Below are positions 1 through 6,649 of a DNA stretch of 21,814 bases, one piece after another. Under the pieces are notes generated by a model. The model searched no databases and was not told the origin of the DNA. It was given only the letters and a program-made list of their open reading frames with translations. The stretch comes from an uncultured Campylobacter sp. (GTDB lineage: Bacteria; Campylobacterota; Campylobacteria; Campylobacterales; Campylobacteraceae): the NCBI RefSeq assembly GCF_937997535.1, contig NZ_CALKTT010000108.1, positions 1 through 21,814 on the forward strand, read 5' to 3'. The number at the start of each line of letters is the position of its first letter. Positions within the stretch are counted from its first letter, which is position 1. Both the position numbers and the translations under genes were made by a program.

Positions 1-45
1 AATCCCGTAGCGTTTAAAAACAAGGCGATGGAAAAGATAGGCTAG
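1..45 (+). CDS. Possible 3' end of an upstream gene (partial)
   Basis: Frame 1 is open from the first base to a TAG at 43-45 and reads NPVAFKNKAMEKIG. Only 14 codons are visible, so the product cannot be named and the frame may be chance. Nothing with coding character follows until the tRNA at 292. Bases 46-270 are AT-rich and hold no gene, hairpin or repeat that I recognise. Confidence 0.3.
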   Translation, partial: NPVAFKNKAMEKIG

Positions 46-275
46 GCTTCACCTTGTATATAAATTCAGATAGATTATAAAATCTTACGTCCTAAATTTA
101 TCTCAAAAATAAGTGCGATTGACTAAAATTAAAATTACATCCATCGCACCTTTAAATTTTAATCTAAATAACGTAGCCCGATAAACAATGTGTCGTTCTT
201 TAAAATTCTAAAAAAACTTATCGTCATATTAAGACACCACATTTAGTATTTTATCTAAAATTTTGTTTTTGTCGC

Positions 276-281
276 TATAAT
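276..281 (+). promoter_or_regulatory. -10 box of the tRNA-Glu gene
   Basis: A perfect TATAAT lies 10 bases before the tRNA 5' end, in a T-rich stretch (241-270). There is no clear -35 box, as is usual for sigma-70 promoters of Campylobacter. The spacing fits a transcript starting a few bases before the mature tRNA. Confidence 0.6.
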
Positions 282-291
282 GCGGCTTCTT

Positions 292-368
292 GACCTTTTC
301 GTCTAGTGGCTCAGGACGTTGCATTCTCAGTGCGAAAACGCGTGGTTCAAATCCCGCAAGGGTCGCCA
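292..368 (+). tRNA. tRNA-Glu, anticodon CTC, with one extra base in the T-stem
   Basis: The cloverleaf can be drawn by eye. The acceptor stem is 292-298 with 358-364, seven pairs including one G-T. The D-stem is 301-304 with 314-317. The anticodon stem is 319-323 with 331-335, around loop TTCTCAG, giving anticodon CTC at 326-328. The CCA tail is encoded at 366-368. The GTCTAGTGGCTCAGGAC D-arm is typical of tRNA-Glu. The oddity is the T-arm. Its 3' strand CCCGC (353-357) would pair perfectly with GCGGG, but the DNA has GCGTGG (340-345), that is, an extra T at 343. The total is 77 nt against the usual 76. It may fold with a bulged U, or be a decaying gene. CTC would read GAG codons. Confidence 0.8.
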
Positions 369-423
369 TTATGGACTTATACAAGCCTCTTGATTTTAAA
401 CGATAAATTTATCTATGATTTTA

Positions 424-1200
424 TCATGGACTTTCATACAGCCCATCTGATTTCAAATAATAGATTTTATCTGCGATTTTATCGATGAAGCTTTTATCGT
501 GCGAGACGATGATCTCGCTTACGTCAAGCCCCGCCAAAATCCCCGCCACACGCTCCTGCATCGCCTCATCAAGCGCCGTCGTAGGCTCGTCCAGTAGCAG
601 TATCCTAGGCTCGCACACCAGCGCGCCCGCAAGCGCCACTAGCTTTTTCTCGCCACCGCTTAGATGAAAGGGCACTCGCTCGCGCAGATGTTCGATTCCC
701 AAGCGTCGCAGCGTCTCTAGCGCCTTGCGCTCGATCTGCTCTTCGCTTAAAATTTCAAGCTTTTTTAGATGGTCGTTTTCGCTGCCCTGCCTTAAAATTT
801 GCGCCTTACGGCTAAAAAATTTAGAAAAAATTCCACGCCTTTGCTCCGCATTTTGTGCTCGTTTTAGCCGCTCATTTTGCGCACGCAGGCTAAATGCGAC
901 ATCCTCAAACACGCCCGCGCACAAAAATTGATCGTCGCTGTTTTGAAATAAAAACCCGATCTCGTGGCGAAATTTTACAAAATCCTCCGCGCACTCAAGC
1001 TTCTCACCGAAAAGCTCGATCTCACCCTCGCCCCATTGCCTTAGGCCGCCTAAAATTTGAAGCAGGCTCGTCTTGCCCTGCCCGTTCGCGCCCAAGATCG
1101 CTACTTTTTCCTTATGCCCTACACTCAAATTTACGCCGCGAAAAATTTCTCGCTCGCCGTTTTTAGCGCTTAAACCCAGCGCCTTAAGCGAGCAGCTCAT
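424..1200 (-). CDS. nikO: Nickel ECF-type transporter ATPase NikO (CbiO family)
   Basis: This is the energising ATPase of a group I ECF metal transporter; it hydrolyses ATP at the inner face of the membrane and works with NikQ and NikM. Visible motifs: Walker A GANGQGKTS (residues 37-45), Q-loop QNSDDQ (86-91), signature LSGGEKK (180-186), Walker B ILLLDEP (200-206) and the H-loop histidine (234). Residues about 109-157, between Q-loop and signature, form a basic, poorly conserved-looking insertion compared with ordinary CbiO proteins. The ATG shares a four-base ATGA overlap with the nikQ stop, so the two are translationally coupled at the end of the operon. Nickel rather than cobalt is inferred from the nikK and nikL partners and the absence of B12 genes. 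No clear terminator lies between the stop codon and the oppositely oriented tRNA gene. Confidence 0.9.
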   Translation of the reverse strand: MSCSLKALGLSAKNGEREIFRGVNLSVGHKEKVAILGANGQGKTSLLQILGGLRQWGEGEIELFGEKLECAEDFVKFRHEIGFLFQNSDDQFLCAGVFEDVAFSLRAQNERLKRAQNAEQRRGIFSKFFSRKAQILRQGSENDHLKKLEILSEEQIERKALETLRRLGIEHLRERVPFHLSGGEKKLVALAGALVCEPRILLLDEPTTALDEAMQERVAGILAGLDVSEIIVSHDKSFIDKIADKIYYLKSDGLYESP

Positions 1201-1844
1201 AAGATAGCTCCGATTTTAACAGATACGCACGCCAGCACGAACGCCAAAAACGAGATCTCCGAGACGCTCAAACCCTCGCGACGTTCGTAAAATAGCCTAC
1301 CGCAAAACCCTCGCGCACTCATCACCAAGCTTAAATTTCTTGCTTGCTCAAGCGCCGAAATCACTAAAATCCCAACTAAATTTGCATAAATTTTATAGGT
1401 AAAAATTCCGCTCGTCCCTACAAATCCGCGCATCCGCAAAAGTGCTTGCAGTCTCGCTAGATCCGAGCGTAAAAAATTTACGAATCGCCCGCAGCAATAC
1501 ACCAAAGCGCTTAGCGTTTCGCCGAGCCCGAGCCCGTAAAATCCGCGTGCGAAAAAATATTCGTCCTTGCCGTAAAATAGCAAAATCGCAAATGCCATTA
1601 TCAAATTCGCGCGCAAAAATATCACGCCTGCAAGCTCGTAGTTACCGACTATGGCGGGGCTTAATGCGCTTAAAATCGCAAAGATATTTAATACCGCAAG
1701 CCTTGTGCAGACCGCGCGCGCAATCGAAATTTTAAGCGTAAAAAGAAGTAGCGGCGGGGCAAAAAACGCCGCGTAAAGCTGCCCGCTAAGTCCGACGCCA
1801 AAGCTGAAGATGAAAAACGCGAGCAGTGATACGGCAGGGCTCAT
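1197..1844 (-). CDS. nikQ: Nickel ECF-type transporter transmembrane protein NikQ (CbiQ family)
   Basis: This is the T component that couples the NikO ATPase to the substrate-binding NikM. The protein of about 215 residues has several hydrophobic segments (for example LLAFFIFSFGVGLSGQ and VIFLRANLIMAFAILLFYG) and the arginine-rich cytoplasmic region around ALLRMRGF, resembling the coupling-helix A-R-G motifs of CbiQ proteins; a second ARGF occurs near the C-terminus. The frame is open further upstream to 1904, but that would overlap nikL by 64 bases. The start at 1844 (MSPAVSLLAF) makes a clean ATGA overlap with the nikL stop and has an AAAAGAG purine run about eight bases ahead, so I prefer it. 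The 3' end overlaps nikO by ATGA as well. Confidence 0.85.
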   Translation of the reverse strand: MSPAVSLLAFFIFSFGVGLSGQLYAAFFAPPLLLFTLKISIARAVCTRLAVLNIFAILSALSPAIVGNYELAGVIFLRANLIMAFAILLFYGKDEYFFARGFYGLGLGETLSALVYCCGRFVNFLRSDLARLQALLRMRGFVGTSGIFTYKIYANLVGILVISALEQARNLSLVMSARGFCGRLFYERREGLSVSEISFLAFVLACVSVKIGAIL

Positions 1845-2482
1845 TTGCGCGCTCTTTTCGCTAGCCACATTAAGCCAAAAAAGCCGAAAATCAAGGCCAA
1901 ACAAAGCGCGATTTTAGGCGCCTCGGCAGACTGGCTTTGAAACGCCAGGCTCCTAATATCACTCTTAGGGCTTTCTTTTGGCAAGATACTTTGCGAGGCG
2001 GAATTTTCCAAAGGCTCGGAAGTGCTTGAAATTTTATTTTCAGGCGTACTAGCTTTCGGCGCGATATTTTCGGACGCGCTGCCTTCGGACGCGGAATTTT
2101 TAGCGGCGTTCAAATTTTGCGGCACAGGATTTTCAGAAACGTCAGAATTTTGCGGCGTGGAATTTTCAGGATCACCGGAATCCTGCGGCGTAAAGTCCTC
2201 GGCGCTAAATTCCATCTGCGCACCATGCCCTGCACCTCCGTAAATTTGAATAGTAAAATTTTTAGCGGGTATTCGTATGCTCGCAAGTCCCTCTTTATCG
2301 GTCCTAGTGCGCAAAATTTCGCGCCCGTCCACACTGATTAAAACTTCGCACTCCATGCAGGGAGAATTTTTATAAAAATAGCTATAAATCTCCACCTTAT
2401 CGCCCTCTTGAGTCGCAAAAAGATGAAGCGCATGCGAAAATGCGAAGGAGCTCAAAACCGTTAAGAAAAATAGTGCTCTCAT
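1841..2482 (-). CDS. nikL: Nickel transport accessory protein NikL, membrane-anchored periplasmic
   Basis: The 213-residue protein starts with a signal peptide (MRALFFLTVLSSFAFSHA). A small beta-rich domain follows (about 20-95), containing CMEC and a GGAGHG turn, and the protein ends with one transmembrane helix (IALCLALIFGFFGLMWL) and a basic tail. This build and its place between nikM and nikQ match NikL of the nikKMLQO operons, a periplasmic helper of unknown exact role. Residues about 96-170 are a low-complexity linker of ENS, QNS, ENP, KNS and ENI steps; its DNA carries GAATTT/AAATTY about every 15-33 bases (2094, 2112, 2145, 2160). The start has AGAGG before it and overlaps the nikM stop by ATGA. 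The linker looks like a secondary expansion. Confidence 0.72.
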   Translation of the reverse strand: MRALFFLTVLSSFAFSHALHLFATQEGDKVEIYSYFYKNSPCMECEVLISVDGREILRTRTDKEGLASIRIPAKNFTIQIYGGAGHGAQMEFSAEDFTPQDSGDPENSTPQNSDVSENPVPQNLNAAKNSASEGSASENIAPKASTPENKISSTSEPLENSASQSILPKESPKSDIRSLAFQSQSAEAPKIALCLALIFGFFGLMWLAKRARK

Positions 2483-3078
2483 CGCCTCTGTCCGCCGTAA
2501 AATTTCGTAATAAAGCTAAGCGCAAAAAGAGTGATGATCCCTTCCAAAACAGCTAAGATTGCGCCTTCAAGCGAGATGAGCGTCGCGATAGCAAAAAACT
2601 CCCGCCCGCTGATGAAAAGCACGAGATCAAGAAGCAGCATCGAGCAGACGATCGGCACGAAACCCGCCAAAAATAGATAAATTTTTTGCATGCGCACTTT
2701 TAGCTCTTGCGCTTTTGCGGCGGCGGCAAAGAGCCCGCCCAAAACCGCCGGAAAGCCGATGACTGCGGTATTTACACCGAGCACGCTAAGCCCTCCGAAG
2801 CCGAAAAATACCCCTTGTAAAAATAGCGCGACAAAAATCGCCAAGATCGCGCGCGAGCCCAAAAACGCGCCCACGAGCCCGCTTAGCATCAGGTGCATGG
2901 AGCTGACGCCCACAGGCAGGTGCACGAAAGAGGCGACGAAAAACAGCGCGCTAAAACATGCGATCCTAGGGATTTCAGACTGCCTTACGCGCCATAAAAT
3001 CGCCGCTACCGCAGGCGCCGTAACCGCCCAGCCTGCGAGCAGCACGGGCGCGCTCAAAACTCCTTCGCTAATGTGCAT
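2479..3078 (-). CDS. nikM: Nickel ECF-type transporter substrate-binding membrane protein NikM (CbiM family)
   Basis: This is the integral S component that binds Ni(II) and passes it across the inner membrane. The N-terminus MHISEG is the family hallmark: in NikM structures the terminal amine and His2 bind the metal, with a later histidine, here probably His62 in SSMHL (His53 in FVHLPVG is also near). About six hydrophobic segments follow, with the typical GFGGL...LGVNT region at 93-104. The length of 199 residues fits CbiM/NikM without the fused CbiN part. The start is fixed by the motif and by a strong Shine-Dalgarno, TAAAGGAGG, six bases ahead of the ATG. The 3' end overlaps nikL by ATGA. 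The metal is inferred from the neighbours nikK and nikL. Confidence 0.92.
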   Translation of the reverse strand: MHISEGVLSAPVLLAGWAVTAPAVAAILWRVRQSEIPRIACFSALFFVASFVHLPVGVSSMHLMLSGLVGAFLGSRAILAIFVALFLQGVFFGFGGLSVLGVNTAVIGFPAVLGGLFAAAAKAQELKVRMQKIYLFLAGFVPIVCSMLLLDLVLFISGREFFAIATLISLEGAILAVLEGIITLFALSFITKFYGGQRR

Positions 3079-3847
3079 GGCTCGCCTCCTTTAAATCGCT
3101 CCCATTTTTTAGATGCGCAAAAACACGCGAAGTGGTTAAATTTAATAGCTTTTCGACCTTTGCGATAATTGCCTTGATTGCTACAGGTCTTGTTTTTACG
3201 GCTTTAATCGCGGCAAAATTTGCGGCTGTAAAACTCGCGGCTTGCGTCCTATCTGCGGCGGCTGTCAGCGCAAGACTCGGAGCGGTCTCGAAACCGCTTG
3301 CGGAACCGGTAAATTTGATAAATTTTACGGCTCGCACGGCGCAAAAATTTTCGTTTGCTACATTTGCAGGAGCGGCAAATGGATTTCGCGACGCAAAATT
3401 TGAGGCTCCGAGCGATCTTGGTGCGACGCTCGCGCAGTAAAACAGAGCTTGCGAAATTTTAAAAGTCGGGGTTTTAAAAATTCCAAAAAACGAAATTTTG
3501 CACGCGGGTATTTTACGCTCATAAATCCACGGATGTGAAATTCTACGGCTTGAAGCTACTAAGAGCGGATTTCTACCAAGCAAAATTTTACGCAGCAGAG
3601 CTACGTTACTTAAAATTTTACTCGGCGAAATTTTGCTCCGTAAAGTTTTAACCAAACCCCGAGACGCAGACTGCGCGCAGGTGCGAAACGACAAAATTCT
3701 GCCCCGTAAAATTTTAGCCGCAGAATTCGCTGAAAATTCTACGCCCAAAAGTAAAACGCGCAAAAATAAAATTTTAAAGCCCCGCCAAAGCGTAAATTTA
3801 AATTTATCCGCGGCGGCGCAAATTTCGCCCGAAAAAAGAGATCTCAC
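3068..3847 (-). CDS. Spacer ORF between nikK and nikM, hypothetical, doubtful
   Basis: An open frame of 259 codons fills the gap between nikK and nikM. It begins at a GTG 13 bases after nikK and overlaps the first 11 bases of nikM. I recognise no family. The N-terminal half is dominated by K-I-L, K-I-S and R-I-L steps, which are simply AAAATTTTA and AAAATTTCG read in frame; the C-terminal half is alanine-rich. No Shine-Dalgarno is evident before the GTG. It could be a fast-evolving gene, or repeat-filled spacer that stays open because it lies inside an operon, where stops could cause polarity. Codon choice appears driven by the AAATTT motif rather than by protein function. The opposite strand also has open frames here, as expected for a low-stop repeat. 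Confidence 0.3.
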   Translation of the reverse strand: MRSLFSGEICAAADKFKFTLWRGFKILFLRVLLLGVEFSANSAAKILRGRILSFRTCAQSASRGLVKTLRSKISPSKILSNVALLRKILLGRNPLLVASSRRISHPWIYERKIPACKISFFGIFKTPTFKISQALFYCASVAPRSLGASNFASRNPFAAPANVANENFCAVRAVKFIKFTGSASGFETAPSLALTAAADRTQAASFTAANFAAIKAVKTRPVAIKAIIAKVEKLLNLTTSRVFAHLKNGSDLKEASHAH

Positions 3848-3859
3848 CGAGCCGCTCCG

Positions 3860-4609
3860 CTATTTTTTCAGCTCGTCTGCCTTGATCCAAAGCACGGCTC
3901 CCAGCTCATTTACGGGCTGCTCGCTTCCTTTGGCGGCTTCCTCCTCGCTAAGAGCCGCAAAGCCCCACCAGCCGGCAACCGGCATCACGAAGCTAAACTC
4001 GCCCGCGCCGTTGGTTTTAACGACCTGCGTGACATGCGCCTCGCTAGGGGCTTTGTAACCCTTATCGTTATATAGCTCGATCTCCACATCCGCGCCCGGA
4101 ACGGGCCTTCCGTGCAGTAAAAAAACTCCGCTAAATATCTCGCCCGCATACAGCGCATAAGGCCGTACTAGCGGCACGATCTCCGCCTCTAGCCCGAGCG
4201 GCTTATCCCAGCCTTCGCCCGCGCCGTAAGCATCGACGTAGGTTTTGGTGATATGGCGGATCATCTTGCGCTCAGCCGGCTCGGCATAGGGTTTCGGATC
4301 GAAATAAAACGCCAAAAGCGATGGCTTGTCAGCTTTAAATTCCGCCGCGAAATAGGAATTTACGCCCTTTTTCTGCTCTTTTAGGCTACCTAGGAGCGAT
4401 TTTTTCTCACCATCAATAAAAACGCCGAATTCTGCGGGCTTTTGTAGATTCATAGACTCCTGTAAAAACGGATGGGAGAATTCCAAATTTAGCTTTAAAG
4501 TAGCATCTTTTTGATCCTCTACGACATTTTTATCCGTCGTAAGAATGCCAAAATGCGCGAACGCAAGGCTCGCCGCGAAAATTCCTAAAAAAGCAAATTT
4601 TGCCTTCAT
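3860..4609 (-). CDS. nikK: Periplasmic nickel-uptake component NikK (DUF4198 family)
   Basis: The 249-residue protein opens with a signal peptide (MKAKFAFLGIFAASLAFA) followed directly by HFGIL, the typical mature N-terminus of DUF4198 proteins, where the early histidine may help to bind metal. Its mostly beta body contains the family-like stretches LNLEFSHPF and GRPVPGADVEIELYN, the latter a carboxypeptidase-regulatory-like fold ending near AGEFSFVMPVAGWWGF. In nikKMLQO operons NikK is the exported partner thought to present nickel to the membrane transporter. It is the first gene of the operon here, read from the promoter near 4640, with GAAAGG ahead of the ATG. The role comes from family and operon; the exact mechanism is unknown. 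Confidence 0.8.
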   Translation of the reverse strand: MKAKFAFLGIFAASLAFAHFGILTTDKNVVEDQKDATLKLNLEFSHPFLQESMNLQKPAEFGVFIDGEKKSLLGSLKEQKKGVNSYFAAEFKADKPSLLAFYFDPKPYAEPAERKMIRHITKTYVDAYGAGEGWDKPLGLEAEIVPLVRPYALYAGEIFSGVFLLHGRPVPGADVEIELYNDKGYKAPSEAHVTQVVKTNGAGEFSFVMPVAGWWGFAALSEEEAAKGSEQPVNELGAVLWIKADELKK

Positions 4610-4636
4610 GTAATACCTTTCATAATAAAATATTAC
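4610..4636. promoter_or_regulatory. Inverted repeat ahead of nikK, possible NikR operator
   Basis: GTAATA (4610-4615) and TATTAC (4631-4636) are perfect inverted arms 15 bases apart. They directly precede the nikK ATG and flank its GAAAGG ribosome site. The far arm falls at the transcription start expected from the -10 box at 4640-4645. Size and spacing resemble NikR operators (E. coli GTATGA-N16-TCATAC; H. pylori TATWATT-N11-AATWATA), and nikK is a plausible target. The sequence does not match either consensus exactly, so the assignment is inference. Confidence 0.4.
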
Positions 4637-4639
4637 GGA

Positions 4640-4648
4640 ATTGTATCA
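4640..4648 (-). promoter_or_regulatory. Extended -10 promoter of the nik operon
   Basis: Read on the minus strand this is TGATACAAT, an extended -10 (TG-N-TACAAT). The start point would be near 4633, about 24 bases before the nikK ATG. No convincing -35 box is present. Confidence 0.5.
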
Positions 4649-4710
4649 CTTTTTTTCATCCGTATTGCTTAAATGTGGGTTTATTTTGAGTATTTAAAGC
4701 AAACTTTAGT

Positions 4711-4716
4711 TAAAAT
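4711..4716 (+). promoter_or_regulatory. Putative -10 box of serS
   Basis: TAAAAT sits 34 bases before the serS ATG, in an AT-rich stretch with periodic T/A runs upstream (4681-4710), as in Campylobacter sigma-70 promoters. It would fire divergently from the nik promoter. Confidence 0.4.
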
Positions 4717-4749
4717 GTCGCAATTTAAATTACCAAAAAGAGGCAGAAA

Positions 4750-6000
4750 ATGATAAATTTAAAACTTATCGAGACGAATTTCGACGAATTTAATAAAAAA
4801 CTTATCGCCAAAAAAGTCCCGTCGCAAACCCTGCAAACGCTACTAGATGCCTACAACGAGCTAAAATCTAAAAAGACGGAGCTAGAGAACCTTCAAGCCG
4901 TACAAAATACAAAGAGTAAGGAGCTCGGTCTCGCCGCGCGTGAAGGCAAGGACGTAGGCGCGCTAAAATCGCAGCTTGAGGAAAACAAGCAAAAGATCCA
5001 AGGCCTAAGCGAGCTCGTAAATGAGCGTGAGCAAAGCTTAGAAGCGATCGCCGCGTGCGTGCCGAATATCATCGACGACGACGTGCCGATCGGCGCGGAC
5101 GAGAACGAAAACGTCTGTATCAAAAAGGTGCTTGATCCGCGCACGTTCGACTTCGCGCCCAAGCAGCACTTTGAGCTCGGCGAGGCGCTGGGATGGCTTG
5201 ATTTCGAGCGCGGCGTCAAGCTCGGCGGCAGCCGCTTCACCGCGATCCGCGGGCTGGGCGCAAAGCTGAATATGGCTCTCATCAATTACATGATCGAATT
5301 TAATAACTCGCGCGGCTTCGAGCTCGTAAATATGCCGTTTTTGGTGCGCGATCAGATCCTCTACGGCACGGGCCAGCTGCCTAAATTTAAAGACGACCTC
5401 TACCGCGTTGACGACGAGGAGCAAAACCTCTACCTCATCCCTACGAGCGAGGTTACGGCGACAAATCTCTTTAACGATGAAATTTTACGCAGCGAGGAGC
5501 TGCCGATCAAGCTCACCAGCTACAGCCACTGCTTTCGCAAGGAAGCGGGCTCAGCGGGGCGCGATACGCGCGGCATGATCCGCCAGCATCAGTTCGAAAA
5601 GGTTGAGCTCGTCGCCATCACGCGCCCAGAGGATAGCGCAAAGATGCTTGAAGAGATGATTTCATGCGCGAGCGATCTGCTAGCTAGCCTTGGCCTTCCG
5701 CACAGACACATGCTGCTTTGCAGCGGCGATCTTGGCTTTAGCGCCGCAAAGACCGTGGATTTGGAGGTTTGGCTGCCGGGGCAGAACCAATACCGAGAGA
5801 TCAGCTCAATCAGCAACTGTCGCGATTTTCAGGCGCGCAGAGCCAAGATCCGCTTCAAAGACGGCAAGAAAAATAGCCTCGTTCACACGCTAAACGGCTC
5901 CTCGCTCGCGGTCGGTCGCACGCTGATCGCGGTGATGGAAAACTACCAGCGCAAGGACGGTAGCATCGAAATCCCGCGCGTTTTAGAAAAATATATGTAG
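4750..6000 (+). CDS. serS: Seryl-tRNA synthetase
   Basis: This is the cytoplasmic class II enzyme that charges tRNA-Ser (and tRNA-Sec) with serine using ATP. The 416 residues match the normal family length. Residues about 30-105 form the long antiparallel coiled-coil arm that grips the tRNA variable arm. The catalytic core follows: TSEVTATNLF, class II motif 2 FRKEAGSAGRDTRGMIR, the serine/ATP site around REISSISNCRDFQARR, and motif 3 NGSSLAVGRTLIAVMENYQ. The ATG is preceded by AAGAGG. The gene is complete, with no inserted repeat segment, and carries only about six RAATTY sites in 1.25 kb, so it is a useful within-window contrast to the repeat-invaded genes. It is divergent from nikK. Confidence 0.97.
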   Translation: MINLKLIETNFDEFNKKLIAKKVPSQTLQTLLDAYNELKSKKTELENLQAVQNTKSKELGLAAREGKDVGALKSQLEENKQKIQGLSELVNEREQSLEAIAACVPNIIDDDVPIGADENENVCIKKVLDPRTFDFAPKQHFELGEALGWLDFERGVKLGGSRFTAIRGLGAKLNMALINYMIEFNNSRGFELVNMPFLVRDQILYGTGQLPKFKDDLYRVDDEEQNLYLIPTSEVTATNLFNDEILRSEELPIKLTSYSHCFRKEAGSAGRDTRGMIRQHQFEKVELVAITRPEDSAKMLEEMISCASDLLASLGLPHRHMLLCSGDLGFSAAKTVDLEVWLPGQNQYREISSISNCRDFQARRAKIRFKDGKKNSLVHTLNGSSLAVGRTLIAVMENYQRKDGSIEIPRVLEKYM

Positions 6001-6007
6001 GCGGCCC

Positions 6008-6649
6008 GTGCGAAAGCTTTGGAAAAACCCAAATTCTAACGCCCGCTTCGCAGCCGCTGGATTTTGCGAGTCGAAATTTAAGGAACATGACGTTAAATTT
6101 TATCCTTACGGCGCAGAGCCTAAGGCGCACGATGCCGCACTTGGAGGTTTTAAATTTCGCGACGAGAAATTTCATGGCGTAAAATTTGCGACCTGCGGAA
6201 CAGAATTTTTAGGAGCGAACTTTCGCGGCATGGAATTCTGCAAATCAAAATTTAGGGCACGCGGCGTTAAATTTTATAAAGCTAGATTGCGCGAGACGGA
6301 TTTTTTAACTCGCGCTGCAGAATTATACGGCACGAAATTTCACGAGATAAAGCTCCAGACGCCAAATTCAGAGCTTAAAATGAAATTTGGCGAAGTGAAA
6401 TTTGGCGGGGTAAAATTCCGCGGCGGCGCGCTTTTTAAATTTATCGCCGCAAAAGGGCTGCGACGCAGTCCTAGCCTTTGCGCCGCGCCGCAAAACGCGG
6501 GATTTTTTGAAATAAAATTTGGCGAAACGAGATTTTGCGACGTGAAATTTCATAAAGCAAGATCGCGCCGCGCAAAATTTTATGCCGCGGAATTTACGGC
6601 GAAGAGCGAGAAATTTTACGGCGCGAAACGGTGCGGAGTAAGCGCGTGA
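6008..6649 (+). CDS. Spacer ORF of pentapeptide-like K-F repeats, hypothetical
   Basis: This 213-codon frame runs from a GTG eight bases after serS to a TGA that overlaps the probable nadD start as GTGA. The protein is built of five-residue steps with F or L in the centre, such as TEFLG-ANFRG-MEFCK-SKF, VKFATCG and EVKFGGVKF. Small residues (A, V, T, S) sit two before the F and K, E, D or N one before, resembling the A(D/N)LXX pentapeptide fold. At DNA level I count 20 RAATTY sites in 642 bases. Many are spaced 15, 21 or 30 bases, always read as AAA-TTT or GAA-TTT/C. No catalytic motif, signal peptide or clear ribosome site is seen. It may be a real pentapeptide-type protein, or repeat DNA that only mimics one. 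Confidence 0.35.
   Translation: MRKLWKNPNSNARFAAAGFCESKFKEHDVKFYPYGAEPKAHDAALGGFKFRDEKFHGVKFATCGTEFLGANFRGMEFCKSKFRARGVKFYKARLRETDFLTRAAELYGTKFHEIKLQTPNSELKMKFGEVKFGGVKFRGGALFKFIAAKGLRRSPSLCAAPQNAGFFEIKFGETRFCDVKFHKARSRRAKFYAAEFTAKSEKFYGAKRCGVSA

Noticed and set aside
1845..1904. Longer NikQ start at 1904
   Set aside because: It would overlap nikL by 64 bases and add residues unlike CbiQ; the 1844 start gives the same ATGA overlap used elsewhere in the operon.
3132..3440. Plus-strand 102-codon frame with hydrophobic stretches opposite the nikK-nikM spacer
   Set aside because: It starts at a GTG without a ribosome site and runs antisense to an operon. Both strands stay open because the AAATTT-rich sequence has few stops.
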